Made by a program: the position numbers and the translations under genes. Below are positions 17,845 to 24,839 of a stretch of DNA of 64,000 nucleotides, one piece after another. A model generated the notes under the pieces. The model saw nothing but the letters and a program-made list of their open reading frames with translations. It was not told where the DNA came from and searched no databases. The DNA is from Leifsonia shinshuensis (GTDB lineage Bacteria > Actinomycetota > Actinomycetes > Actinomycetales > Microbacteriaceae), in contig NZ_JAHHZQ010000002.1 of assembly GCF_022606355.1 (NCBI RefSeq), positions 682,001-746,000 on the forward strand, read 5' to 3'. Position 1 is the first letter of the stretch. The number at the start of each line of letters is the position of its first letter.

Positions 17845-18651
17845 ATGAAGTTGTGCTGCTCATCCCCGATGGTCCCTGGTGAGACATTGACGGCCAAGGC
17901 CGACCTGCTCAGGGACTGGGGCTATGACGCCATCGCGGTCTTCCAGCCGCTCGAGACGTGGGGCGCCGCCGCGCGCGACGAGCTGTTCGCGCTCGAGGCC
18001 CGGACAGGTATCCGCCCTGTCGAGTTCGTCCTGGTGGACGACGTGTACGGCAACGCCATGTCCGCCGACCCGGAGCTCCGGGCTCGGTGCCGGGACATGT
18101 ACCGCGAGACCGCCGAGGTCTGCGCCGAGCTCGGGGCCGTGACGGAGATCGAGTTCGAGTACGGCGCGCAGGATCCATTGCCTCTCTTCGACCCCTTCCA
18201 GCAGCTGAGCCCCGCCCAGCACGACGCCTTCGTTGCCTTCTACCGCGAGGTGCTCGGTCTTGTGGAAGGTAGCGAAGCGCGTGTCCTCCTCGAACCGATC
18301 AACCGGTACGAGAGCCGCTACCTGAACCGGGTGGAGGACAACCTGCGGATCATCGAGGAAGTCGCCCACCCGAATGCAGGTCTGCTGCCCGACCTCTTCC
18401 ACATGTCGATCGAGGAGGCAGATCCTGCCCGATCGCTGCGGGCAGCGGGGGACCGCATCGTCCACGTGCACCTGGGCGACAGCAATCGGCTGCTCCCCGG
18501 TCATGGTCATCTCGACTGGCCCGCGGTGTTCGACGCGCTGCACGATGTCGGCTACAGCGGCTACCTGAACCTCGAGTGCTCCACTGAAGGCGACCCGGCG
18601 GTGAGTCTCCCGGCCACCGCCGACCGGCTGCGGAAGCTCGTGGAGCGATGA
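17845..18651 (+). CDS. TIM-barrel sugar phosphate isomerase/epimerase
   Basis: A 268-residue xylose-isomerase-like TIM barrel (AP-endonuclease-2 family). Metal ligands expected for the family are in place: Glu in LLEPINRY, Asp/His in LLPDLFHM, His in VHVHLGDSN and Glu in YLNLECS. ATG 17845 follows a GTGGAG ribosome binding site. Its stop overlaps the next start (ATGA). It probably interconverts the sugar or sugar phosphate made by the FGGY kinase. A related tagatose-3-epimerase or IolI-like activity is possible. Confidence 0.87.
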   Translation: MKLCCSSPMVPGETLTAKADLLRDWGYDAIAVFQPLETWGAAARDELFALEARTGIRPVEFVLVDDVYGNAMSADPELRARCRDMYRETAEVCAELGAVTEIEFEYGAQDPLPLFDPFQQLSPAQHDAFVAFYREVLGLVEGSEARVLLEPINRYESRYLNRVEDNLRIIEEVAHPNAGLLPDLFHMSIEEADPARSLRAAGDRIVHVHLGDSNRLLPGHGHLDWPAVFDALHDVGYSGYLNLECSTEGDPAVSLPATADRLRKLVER

Positions 18652-19355
18652 GCGCCCTGTTGACCGCGCCCTTCTTCGAGATCGGGCCGAAGAACCTCCT
18701 GCGTCGCCCAGACCTGGAAGACCTGGCCCGGGCAGCCGGCGCGGCCGGCCGGGAGTTCGACGTCACGGTCGTGCTCACCGTCCCGAACGTGATGGTCGCA
18801 CCCATCGCCGAACTCGACACCGGTGTTCTCGTCTTCGGTCAGAGCATGGACACGGACCGGCTCGGGGCGTCATTCGGCCGGGTCACCGCCGAGGGGCTGC
18901 TCGACGCGGGCGCGGCCGGTGTGATGCTCAATCACGACGCCGACCCATTGGACTCCGCGACGGTGGCCGCGACGGTCGATCGCGCGCACGAGGTCGGCCT
19001 GGACACGATCGTGTGCGCGGGAACGGCGAGCGCTGCTTTGGCCTTCACCGCTCTGGCGCCGTCCGCCGTGCTGATCGAGCCGCCGGATCTCATCGGAACG
19101 ATCGGCGGAGTCGAGCGTGACTGGGTGCGGCCGCTCACAGAGGAGATGCACCGCGTCGACGCGCGCGTGCTCGCGATGCACGCCGGAGGCGTCTCTTCAC
19201 CGCTCATCGCCCGCGGGATCATGGCGGCCGGCGCCGACGGTACCGGCTCGACGAGCGGTGTCCTCACTGCTCAAGACCCGCTCGTCGCGGCCGGGTACTT
19301 CATCGCGGCGGCCCGTACCGGCTGGGACGACGCCCGCATGACCGCAGAACACTGA
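18648..19355 (+). CDS. Triosephosphate-isomerase-like protein (archaeal/EryH type)
   Basis: A 235-residue TIM homologue of the compact archaeal type. The region GVMLNHDADPLD carries the catalytic histidine equivalent, and VLIEPPDLIGTIGGV carries the catalytic glutamate. A lysine is present in the N-terminal FEIGPKNLL. Such short TIM paralogues in polyol clusters act on four-carbon keto-sugar phosphates (for example EryH on erythrulose phosphate), so a tetrose pathway is a reasonable hypothesis. It is translationally coupled to the epimerase gene. It is unlikely to be the housekeeping TpiA, given length and context. Confidence 0.75.
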   Translation: MSALLTAPFFEIGPKNLLRRPDLEDLARAAGAAGREFDVTVVLTVPNVMVAPIAELDTGVLVFGQSMDTDRLGASFGRVTAEGLLDAGAAGVMLNHDADPLDSATVAATVDRAHEVGLDTIVCAGTASAALAFTALAPSAVLIEPPDLIGTIGGVERDWVRPLTEEMHRVDARVLAMHAGGVSSPLIARGIMAAGADGTGSTSGVLTAQDPLVAAGYFIAAARTGWDDARMTAEH

Positions 19356-19386
19356 CCACCACCGATAACCAACGAAGGAATCACAC

Positions 19387-20154
19387 ATGGACACGAACCT
19401 CTCCGGCAAGACCGCCGTCATCACAGGTGGAGCACGCGGGATCGGCTACGCCGTCGCCCGGTCGCTCGCCGCGGAAGGTGCCGACATCGCGCTCCTGGAC
19501 CTTCTCGACACGGTCGAGGAGTCGGCACGGAAGATCTCTGACGACTACGGCGTCCGCACCTACGGACAGCGCTTGGACGTCACCGACCAGGACGCGACGA
19601 ACGCGGCCTTCGACACGGTCGCCGAGCGGTTGAGCGTCCCGCAGGTGCTGCTCACCGCGGCCGGGATCGAGATCAATGGCGATTCGATCGACGTCCCCGC
19701 GGCGGCCTGGCGGAAGGTGATCGATGTCAACCTGACAGGCACGTTCTTCTCGGCGCAGGCGTTCGGACGCGGTCTCCTCGCTTCCGATCTCCCCGGCAGC
19801 GCGATCCTGATCTCGTCGATGTCGGGTGAAATCGTCAACGTCCCGCAATGGGCGGCGTCATACAACTCGTCGAAGGCTGCGGTGGCGCATCTCGCAACGT
19901 CCCTCGCCGTCGAGTGGGCAGCGTCGGACATCAGGGTCAACTCGATCGCCCCCGGCTATGTTCTGACCGACCTGACGCAGCAGATCCTCGACCGCGAGCC
20001 GGAACTCGAAGCGGACTGGGTCTCCCGCATTCCTCAGGGGCGCATGGCGACGCCGCAGGACCTGACCGGCCTGGTCACGTTCTTGGCATCGAACGCGTCG
20101 AGCTATCTCACGGGGCAGCAGATCGTGATCGACGGCGGCTACACCGCGATCTGA
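19387..20154 (+). CDS. Short-chain dehydrogenase/reductase
   Basis: A 255-residue classical SDR. The cofactor loop is TGGARGIG, the catalytic set is Ser in ILISSMSGEI with YNSSKAA (Tyr-x3-Lys), and the acidic residue after beta-2 (LLDLLD) favours NAD over NADP. It is the last gene of the yjbQ-kinase cluster, 31 bases after the TIM-like gene and with its own ribosome binding site (GAAGGA). Oxidation of a polyol or reduction of a keto-sugar in the same pathway is likely. Confidence 0.9.
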   Translation: MDTNLSGKTAVITGGARGIGYAVARSLAAEGADIALLDLLDTVEESARKISDDYGVRTYGQRLDVTDQDATNAAFDTVAERLSVPQVLLTAAGIEINGDSIDVPAAAWRKVIDVNLTGTFFSAQAFGRGLLASDLPGSAILISSMSGEIVNVPQWAASYNSSKAAVAHLATSLAVEWAASDIRVNSIAPGYVLTDLTQQILDREPELEADWVSRIPQGRMATPQDLTGLVTFLASNASSYLTGQQIVIDGGYTAI

Positions 20155-20581
20155 AGGGCGACACATGAACGTGTTGGTCGCGATCGCGGCGGCAAAGGTA
20201 TCCGCCCGCAATGCGAGAGCGCAGAACCGAAACACCAAGCCGGGGGACGCTCGGATGGACTCCATCTTCTGGCTCAGGTGGAAGTCGAGGGAGTCTGGCG
20301 TGGAGGTGTAGAAGGTCGCGCGACCCGCTCGATGCCCCAACTGGCTGGCGTTTCTCACGCAACATGAGATCAAATTCTCGGTCGGAGAGCGCCGGTGCTC
20401 GCGACCATCGGTTTCTCTCAACCTTCTTGAGACCCGACTCTCCTCACCGTCGCGATACTTCGTCTCGATCACGTCGGGGATCCAGTTGCTCAATAAAGAA
20501 GGGGTGGTCGGCCCCGGTCGAACACCCTTGCAAGCCGCTGCGGTCGCGTCAGTTTCGGTAAATGAGAATTCGGTCTACTCT
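20155..20581. other. Non-coding or decayed stretch at the left edge of the insert
   Basis: Between the SDR gene and the zinc-ribbon remnant I find no recognisable gene. A 48-codon frame (20165-20311, MNVLVAIAAAKVSARN...) follows the SDR stop but resembles nothing and is probably chance. The left copy of the imperfect inverted repeat lies here at 20350-20370. Base composition is visibly less GC-rich than in the flanking genes. Confidence 0.5.
20350..20370 (+). repeat. Left copy of a 21-base imperfect inverted repeat flanking the insert
   Basis: The sequence GTTTCTCACGCAACATGAGA and one further base matches the reverse complement of 22419-22439 at 18 of 21 positions. It also has an internal dyad TCTCA...TGAGA. 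The pair bounds about 2.1 kb holding two decayed genes and the TIR gene, as the ends of a transposable or otherwise mobile segment would. No transposase is inside. Confidence 0.5.
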
Positions 20582-20740
20582 GCCGCAGTCTGTGCATCCA
20601 GCGGACTGGCGACGATGTTGGACGGTCTACCTCAGCTCATGTCCGGCTCTCAGACACTTCCACCAGAAGAGGGTGTCGCTGGGAAAGACTTCATCCGGTT
20701 CTAGCGGCCCGTTCCGCCACGGGTGGTATTCGAGCGCCAT
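20582..20740 (-). pseudogene. Zinc-ribbon (DUF4379-like) gene remnant
   Basis: On the minus strand from ATG 20740 the frame reads MALEYHPWRNGPLEPDEVFP, then a WWKC motif and a GHE motif, stops at TAG (20627-20629), and continues in frame with TVQHRRQSAGCTDCG. This is the recurring zinc-ribbon pattern NGxLxPxxVxPxS...WWxC...GHE...CxxC, with all four metal ligands present but split by the stop. Such domains accompany PDDEXK/Vsr-like endonucleases. The gene is broken, and the frame extends a little upstream of the ATG without a clear start. Confidence 0.55.
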
Positions 20741-20947
20741 GATGGGTTCCCCTGAGGCGAATCGCATTTGCTGAACACGAAAGCGTGACGGCGACGGAGC
20801 TAGAACAGCGATTCACTGCGACCTTGATCTTCCTCGCGAAGTGGGGGAATTCGGGAAGCGAGTCTAGCGCCGATCGACGAGTTGGACGCTCGACCACCTG
20901 GGCGCATCGATCCGCGATTGATTCTCCAAGACATATGGTGGGTGCCC

Positions 20948-21242
20948 CGTCGAACGATTGACATCGCCTTCGCCGGTTTGAAGATCGCCGTATTTCATTG
21001 ATGGCTGCTATTGACATGGCTGTCCAGAGCACTATCAGCGACCGGCCATCAACCAGAGCTTCTGGGACGACAAAGTCGTGAGGAATCGTGCTCGCGACAC
21101 TGAGACTAACCAGTTGATGACCGAACTCGGGTGGACGGTTCTCCGATTCTGGGAGCACGAGTGTCCGCAGGATGTTGCGAAGTCGATCCTTGCGGCTGTG
21201 ACCGATGCCCGGACCAAGCCGAACGCCTCGTCCACCCGGTGA
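20948..21242 (+). pseudogene. vsr: Decayed Vsr (very short patch repair) endonuclease
   Basis: The C-terminal two thirds of a Vsr protein can be read if one extra C at 20996 is skipped and a TGA at 21012-21014 is read through. RRTIDIAFAGLKIAVF joins IDGCY[stop]HGCPEHY, then FWDDKVVRNRARDTETN and LGWTVLRFWEHECPQD, ending at TGA 21240-21242. The stop replaces the Trp of the family's C[FY]WHGCP zinc/catalytic motif. Vsr nicks T:G mismatches next to cytosine-5 methylation sites, but no dcm-type methyltransferase is in the window. The frameshift and nonsense change make it non-functional. Confidence 0.75.
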
Positions 21243-21331
21243 CAGCTGCCGGAACATCTTGTGCAACACGACGTCGAATCATGCATGCGAAAGGTCTGTA
21301 GCGGGCCGATCCGTCATGGCATACTCGCGCC

Positions 21332-22342
21332 ATGCCTCTGTCGATTCCCGAGCGTCACGCGTTCCTGTCCTACATGCACGAAAACACCGAAGAGGTGAAC
21401 GAACTTCAAGACGCGCTCGAGAGCGCAGGGATTCGGGTTTGGCGTGATACTGAAGACCTTTGGCCGGGCGACGATTGGGAGGCGAAGATCAGATCCGCAA
21501 TCAAGTCGGACAGCCTTGCCTTTATAGCCTGTTTCTCTTCCGTGGCCGAATCGCGCGCCCACTCTTACCAGTACGAAGAGCTCACAGTAGCGGTCGAGGA
21601 ATACCGGCAGCGGCGGCCGAACAGCTCCTGGCTATTCACCGTCCGGTTCGACAACTGCGCGATTCCAGCATTCGATCTGGGCGGTGGGCGCAGGCTTGAC
21701 ACCACGATTCAAAGAGTTGATCTGTTCGGCCCCGGTAAGTTACGTCAGATCGAGCGGCTAGTGCGGGCGGTACAGGCCGTGATGAGGCCGCCCGCCGTCG
21801 GAATCGCATCAACGCCGGCTGCTAGCGCCACAAGCGAGAAGGTCACGTTTGAGGGGAGCGCTACGCCGCCTGAACAGTTTCGCCCCGTCCCCCGTATTGC
21901 GCTGGATCAGCGTTCGCTCTCTGCAATGCTCACCGAGCGGATGAACAGCACCATGACTTCATGGGTCATCTTCGGGCCATTCGAGATCGACCACGTGGTT
22001 CGTCGACTGCTCACCGAGGTACCGCAGCTTGCACGCTCGACCGCGGACGACGACGGCTTCGCACAGAGTCCAGACGGTGACTACCGGTGGATCTGCGTCG
22101 ACGCGGAGATGGGGTCTGCTGTATTCCTGTTCCCACGAACGGCGGAGTCGGCTGAAAAGATCAGAGACGAACTGAGTGCGATCGACGGCGGCCTCCAAAC
22201 CACCGTTGGCATTTTCGGCAACGTAGACGACCGCGTGTGGATCACACTTGGCGGTGCAGGCCAACGCAAAGTCATTCCGGCACAAGACTTTCTCCCGGCG
22301 GACCGCGCGCCCCTGGAAACCGGGCGTCAGGACGCCTCCTAG
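21332..22342 (+). CDS. TIR-domain protein with unrecognised C-terminal domain
   Basis: A 336-residue protein. Residues about 8-145 form a bacterial TIR domain: HAFLSYMHEN at strand A, GIRVWRDTEDLWPGDDWEAKI as the BB-loop region, and SYQYEELTVAVEE, where Glu82 or Glu83 fits the NADase glutamate. A linker of about 40 Pro/Ala/Thr-rich residues follows. Residues about 187-336 (SWVIFGPFEIDHVVRRLL, YRWICVDAEMGSAVFLFP, VWITLGGAG) match no family I know. TIR effectors commonly deplete NAD in phage defence. It is a single gene in an AT-richer insert beside a tRNA, so a stand-alone immune effector is plausible but unproven. Confidence 0.8.
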   Translation: MPLSIPERHAFLSYMHENTEEVNELQDALESAGIRVWRDTEDLWPGDDWEAKIRSAIKSDSLAFIACFSSVAESRAHSYQYEELTVAVEEYRQRRPNSSWLFTVRFDNCAIPAFDLGGGRRLDTTIQRVDLFGPGKLRQIERLVRAVQAVMRPPAVGIASTPAASATSEKVTFEGSATPPEQFRPVPRIALDQRSLSAMLTERMNSTMTSWVIFGPFEIDHVVRRLLTEVPQLARSTADDDGFAQSPDGDYRWICVDAEMGSAVFLFPRTAESAEKIRDELSAIDGGLQTTVGIFGNVDDRVWITLGGAGQRKVIPAQDFLPADRAPLETGRQDAS

Positions 22343-22398
22343 CGTCACTTGGCGAGCGCCAGCAGTGCGGACGCCGAGTCGACGACAACCAGCAGGTG

Positions 22399-22427
22399 GT
22401 CTCACGTCGGAGAGAAATGTCTCACGT
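22399..22427 (+). repeat. Direct repeat of GTCTCACGT near the right insert edge
   Basis: GTCTCACGT occurs at 22399-22407 and 22419-22427, spaced 20 bases, and the second copy is part of the right-hand inverted repeat. Tandem short motifs at an element end are typical of transposase binding sites. Confidence 0.45.
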
Positions 22428-22439
22428 TGCGCGAGAAAC
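22419..22439 (-). repeat. Right copy of the 21-base imperfect inverted repeat
   Basis: Read on the minus strand this begins GTTTCTCGCGCAACGTGAGA and matches the left copy at 20350-20370 with three substitutions. It ends 28 bases from the 3' end of tRNA-Gly. It marks the tRNA-proximal edge of the insert. Confidence 0.5.
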
Positions 22440-22466
22440 GATATTGGCCCAAGAAGCGGCAAACGG

Positions 22467-22537
22467 AGCGAGTGACGGGAATCGAACCCGCGCTATCAGC
22501 TTGGGAAGCTGAAGTTCTACCATTGAACTACACTCGC
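22467..22537 (-). tRNA. tRNA-Gly, anticodon CCC
   Basis: On the minus strand the 71 bases fold as a tRNA. The acceptor stem GCGAGTG pairs with CACTCGC, the anticodon stem TCAGC/GCTGA encloses the loop TTCCCAA (anticodon CCC at positions 34-36), and the T arm contains GGTTCGAATCC. The discriminator is T. The CCA end is not encoded. Its 3' end faces the TIR/Vsr insert, a usual arrangement at integration hot spots, although I found no duplicated 3' tRNA fragment. Confidence 0.95.
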
Positions 22538-22547
22538 GCGGCCCGGA

Positions 22548-22568
22548 ATCCCAGTAAATCACTGGGAT
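22548..22568. other. Perfect 8-bp hairpin upstream of tRNA-Gly
   Basis: ATCCCAGT-AAATC-ACTGGGAT forms an 8-bp stem with a 5-base loop just upstream of the 5' end of the tRNA gene. It may be a regulatory or terminator hairpin for weak read-through. No gene ends here on either strand within the window. Confidence 0.35.
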
Positions 22569-22760
22569 GCAGGACTGCCGCCCAGACTACCCGGTCAATG
22601 GTTTTTGGCCAAACTCATCGGCTGCCCACCGTTTGGGAGATCCCCCTTCCTCATCCCGGCCCCTGGATGAATGCACGGTCGGCGCAGTCCAGGGTCGGCG
22701 AACTCGCGCTTGACTTCTCAGTCACGAGCACCTAACTTCTCTCTGCCCACGAACCGCCGT

Positions 22761-22780
22761 TTTTGGAAACGTTTCCAAAA
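22761..22780. promoter_or_regulatory. Perfect 20-base LacI-family operator
   Basis: TTTTGGAAACGTTTCCAAAA is an exact palindrome with the central CG typical of LacI/GalR operators. It is 41 bases upstream of the LacI-family gene that heads the ABC/ADP-ribosylglycohydrolase operon. Autoregulation and control of the whole operon by this site is a strong inference. Confidence 0.85.
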
Positions 22781-22821
22781 TTGGATGCGTTCTCATCACT
22801 TTTCGACGAGGAGAAGGACCC

Positions 22822-23874
22822 GTGACACGCAGCGCTCCAACCAGACCGACGCTTCATCAGGTCGCCGAGGTGGCGGGCGTTTCACTCGCTTCAGCGTCTC
22901 GAGCGCTCACCGGCAATTCGGCGAGCCTCGAGATGGTTCGCAAGGTCAAGAGAGCGGCGAAGAGCCTCGGTTACTTGCCCGACGCGACGGCGCGATCCTT
23001 GCGTCTCGGAGGCACGCGCCAGGTCGTCTTCGCGGTCGACGATATCGGCAACCCCAACTACGTGCAGATGCTGCGCTCGATCGAGCATGAGTTCGGTAGT
23101 GACGGGCCTCGGCTGAGCGTCGTCGCCACGGGCCGCGACCCGGAACACACCACCGAACTTGTCCGCAGCCTCAACATGGGCGTCGGTGATGGCCTGATCA
23201 TCTCGCCGATTCGTGTGACTCCGAATCTTCGGCGCGCGATCGTGGAGTCGGTGGTGCCGGTGGTCGTCATCGGGTCACTGCATCGCAAAGTCGATGTCGA
23301 CAGCGTCCGCATCGACTCGTCGACGGCTGTCGGGTACGCGGTGGAACACTTGGTCGCCATCGGACGCAGTCGCATCGCCTTCATCAACGGTCCGCTCGAC
23401 ACGAACCCCGGGGCCGCCCGGCGTCGAGGGTTCGACGAGGCGATGGCCAGGCTCGGCGCCCAGGTTCATCCGGAGTGGCAGGTCGCGGCGGACGACTTCA
23501 CGGTCTCGGCCGGACGAGCGGCCGCGGTCGAGCTCTTCGACCACCTGGCTGCCGCTGGAATGCAGATCGACGCGGTCGTCGCGGGCAATGACCTGATCGG
23601 CGTGGGAACCATCAGCGCTGCGATCGGGAGGGGGCTTCGCGTTCCCGAGGACGTCGCCATCACGGGCATCGATGACACGGAGATCGCGTCCGTCTACAAC
23701 CCGCCCCTGACCAGCGTGTCCCTGCAGTCGGCCGAACGCGGCCGGCTGGCAGCTCGACTCCTCATGGATCGGTTCGAGAATCCGGCCTGCGAGCCGCGTT
23801 CGATCGAGGTCGTGCCCGAACTGATCGTTCGCGAGTCCACCCACCCGGCTGGGAAGAAGGAGACACGATCGTGA
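22822..23874 (+). CDS. LacI-family transcriptional regulator
   Basis: A 350-residue regulator starting at GTG 22822 behind GAGGAGAAGG. The N-terminal helix-turn-helix is TLHQVAEVAGVSLASASRAL followed by the hinge helix region DATARSLRLGG. The rest is a periplasmic-binding-protein-like sensor (VVVIGSLHRKVDVDSVRID, AITGIDDTEIASVYNPPLTS). Its stop overlaps the first permease start (GTGA), so repressor and transporter are one transcript. A perfect palindromic operator precedes it. It probably senses the compound imported by the ABC system. Confidence 0.93.
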   Translation: MTRSAPTRPTLHQVAEVAGVSLASASRALTGNSASLEMVRKVKRAAKSLGYLPDATARSLRLGGTRQVVFAVDDIGNPNYVQMLRSIEHEFGSDGPRLSVVATGRDPEHTTELVRSLNMGVGDGLIISPIRVTPNLRRAIVESVVPVVVIGSLHRKVDVDSVRIDSSTAVGYAVEHLVAIGRSRIAFINGPLDTNPGAARRRGFDEAMARLGAQVHPEWQVAADDFTVSAGRAAAVELFDHLAAAGMQIDAVVAGNDLIGVGTISAAIGRGLRVPEDVAITGIDDTEIASVYNPPLTSVSLQSAERGRLAARLLMDRFENPACEPRSIEVVPELIVRESTHPAGKKETRS

Positions 23875-24839
23875 CCGCCACCCGCCTGCTGCCGCCGACT
23901 GAGCCGGCACAGACGCCGACGCCGACCCCGACCCCGAAATCGCGTCCCCGCAACCGGTCTGCGCTCGCTCGGCGACAGCGAAACGAAGCTGTCGCTCTGG
24001 CGTTCCCTGCGCTCGTTCCCGTGATCATCTTGAGCGTCATCCCGCTCCTCATCGGCGTGTCACTCGCGTTCACCAATTCCCAACTGATCAGCACCGAAGC
24101 GCCGGACTTCGTGGGCGCCGACAACTTCGTCCGTCTGCTCCGAAACGGTGCATTCTGGAACGCGTTCGGCATCGGAGCCGTCTGGTCCATTTCGGTGACC
24201 GCCCTGCAGTTCGTGGGAGGGCTCGCCCTCGCACTGCTGCTGAACACAGACCTCAAGTTCCGGGGGATCGCACGGTTCCTGGCCATCATCCCGTGGGCGA
24301 TGCCACCCGTCGTCGTCGCGATCATGTGGCAGATGATCTACTCGCCCACCAACGGGCCGTTGGACTGGTTGATCCGAAACCTCGGTGGCCCGAATATCAA
24401 CTGGCTCGGGAACTTCTCCCTCGCCCTGCCGGCCGTGATCCTCGTGGGCGTATGGGCCGGGATGCCGCAGAACACGATCAGCTACCTGGCCGGCCTGCAA
24501 CAAGTACCTGTGGAGCTCACGGAAGCTGCACGCGTCGACGGTGCCGGGGCTTGGTCGCGCTTCATCCACGTGACTCTGCCGGCGCTCCGACCCATCATCA
24601 TCTCGATCGTGTCGCTGAGCTTCATCTGGAACTTCAACTCCTTCGGCATCGTCTATGTGATGACCGAGGGCGGCCCCGGCGGCAAGACGCTCCTGCCGAT
24701 GCTGTTCGTCTACATCGAGGCGTTCCGAAACGGCAACACGGGGATGGCGGCGGCGATGACCGATGTGATCGTCATCTTCCTGCTGCTGGTGCTCTCCCTC
24801 TTCCTCCTGCGTCAATTCCGAAAGGGGGCCGCCGCGTGA
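23871..24839 (+). CDS. Sugar ABC transporter permease, MalF type
   Basis: A 322-residue permease. A proline/threonine-rich cytoplasmic tail (TPTPTPTPKSRPRNRS) precedes the first membrane segment AFPALVPVIILSVIPLLIG, and the EAA loop reads ELTEAARVDGAGAWSRF. It overlaps the LacI gene by GTGA at its start and the next permease by GTGA at its end, so the three are tightly co-translated. It forms the channel with the following protein. No ATPase is encoded in the operon. Confidence 0.92.
   Translation: MTATRLLPPTEPAQTPTPTPTPKSRPRNRSALARRQRNEAVALAFPALVPVIILSVIPLLIGVSLAFTNSQLISTEAPDFVGADNFVRLLRNGAFWNAFGIGAVWSISVTALQFVGGLALALLLNTDLKFRGIARFLAIIPWAMPPVVVAIMWQMIYSPTNGPLDWLIRNLGGPNINWLGNFSLALPAVILVGVWAGMPQNTISYLAGLQQVPVELTEAARVDGAGAWSRFIHVTLPALRPIIISIVSLSFIWNFNSFGIVYVMTEGGPGGKTLLPMLFVYIEAFRNGNTGMAAAMTDVIVIFLLLVLSLFLLRQFRKGAAA

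Noticed and set aside
20165-20311. 48-codon frame directly after the SDR gene
   Set aside because: It has a weak ribosome binding site, resembles no protein, and lies in a decayed, AT-richer stretch; probably chance.
22399-22427. Repeated GTCTCACGT as a CRISPR-like array
   Set aside because: Only two short copies with no regular spacers or cas genes; better explained as part of a mobile-element end.
20350-22439. Inverted repeats taken as the ends of a complete insertion sequence
   Set aside because: No transposase or integrase reading frame is present between them, so a full IS call is not supported.
22467-22537. tRNA-Gly 3' end as an attachment site for an integrated element
   Set aside because: I looked for a second copy of the tRNA 3' segment between 20155 and 22466 and found none, so only the inverted repeats support an insertion.
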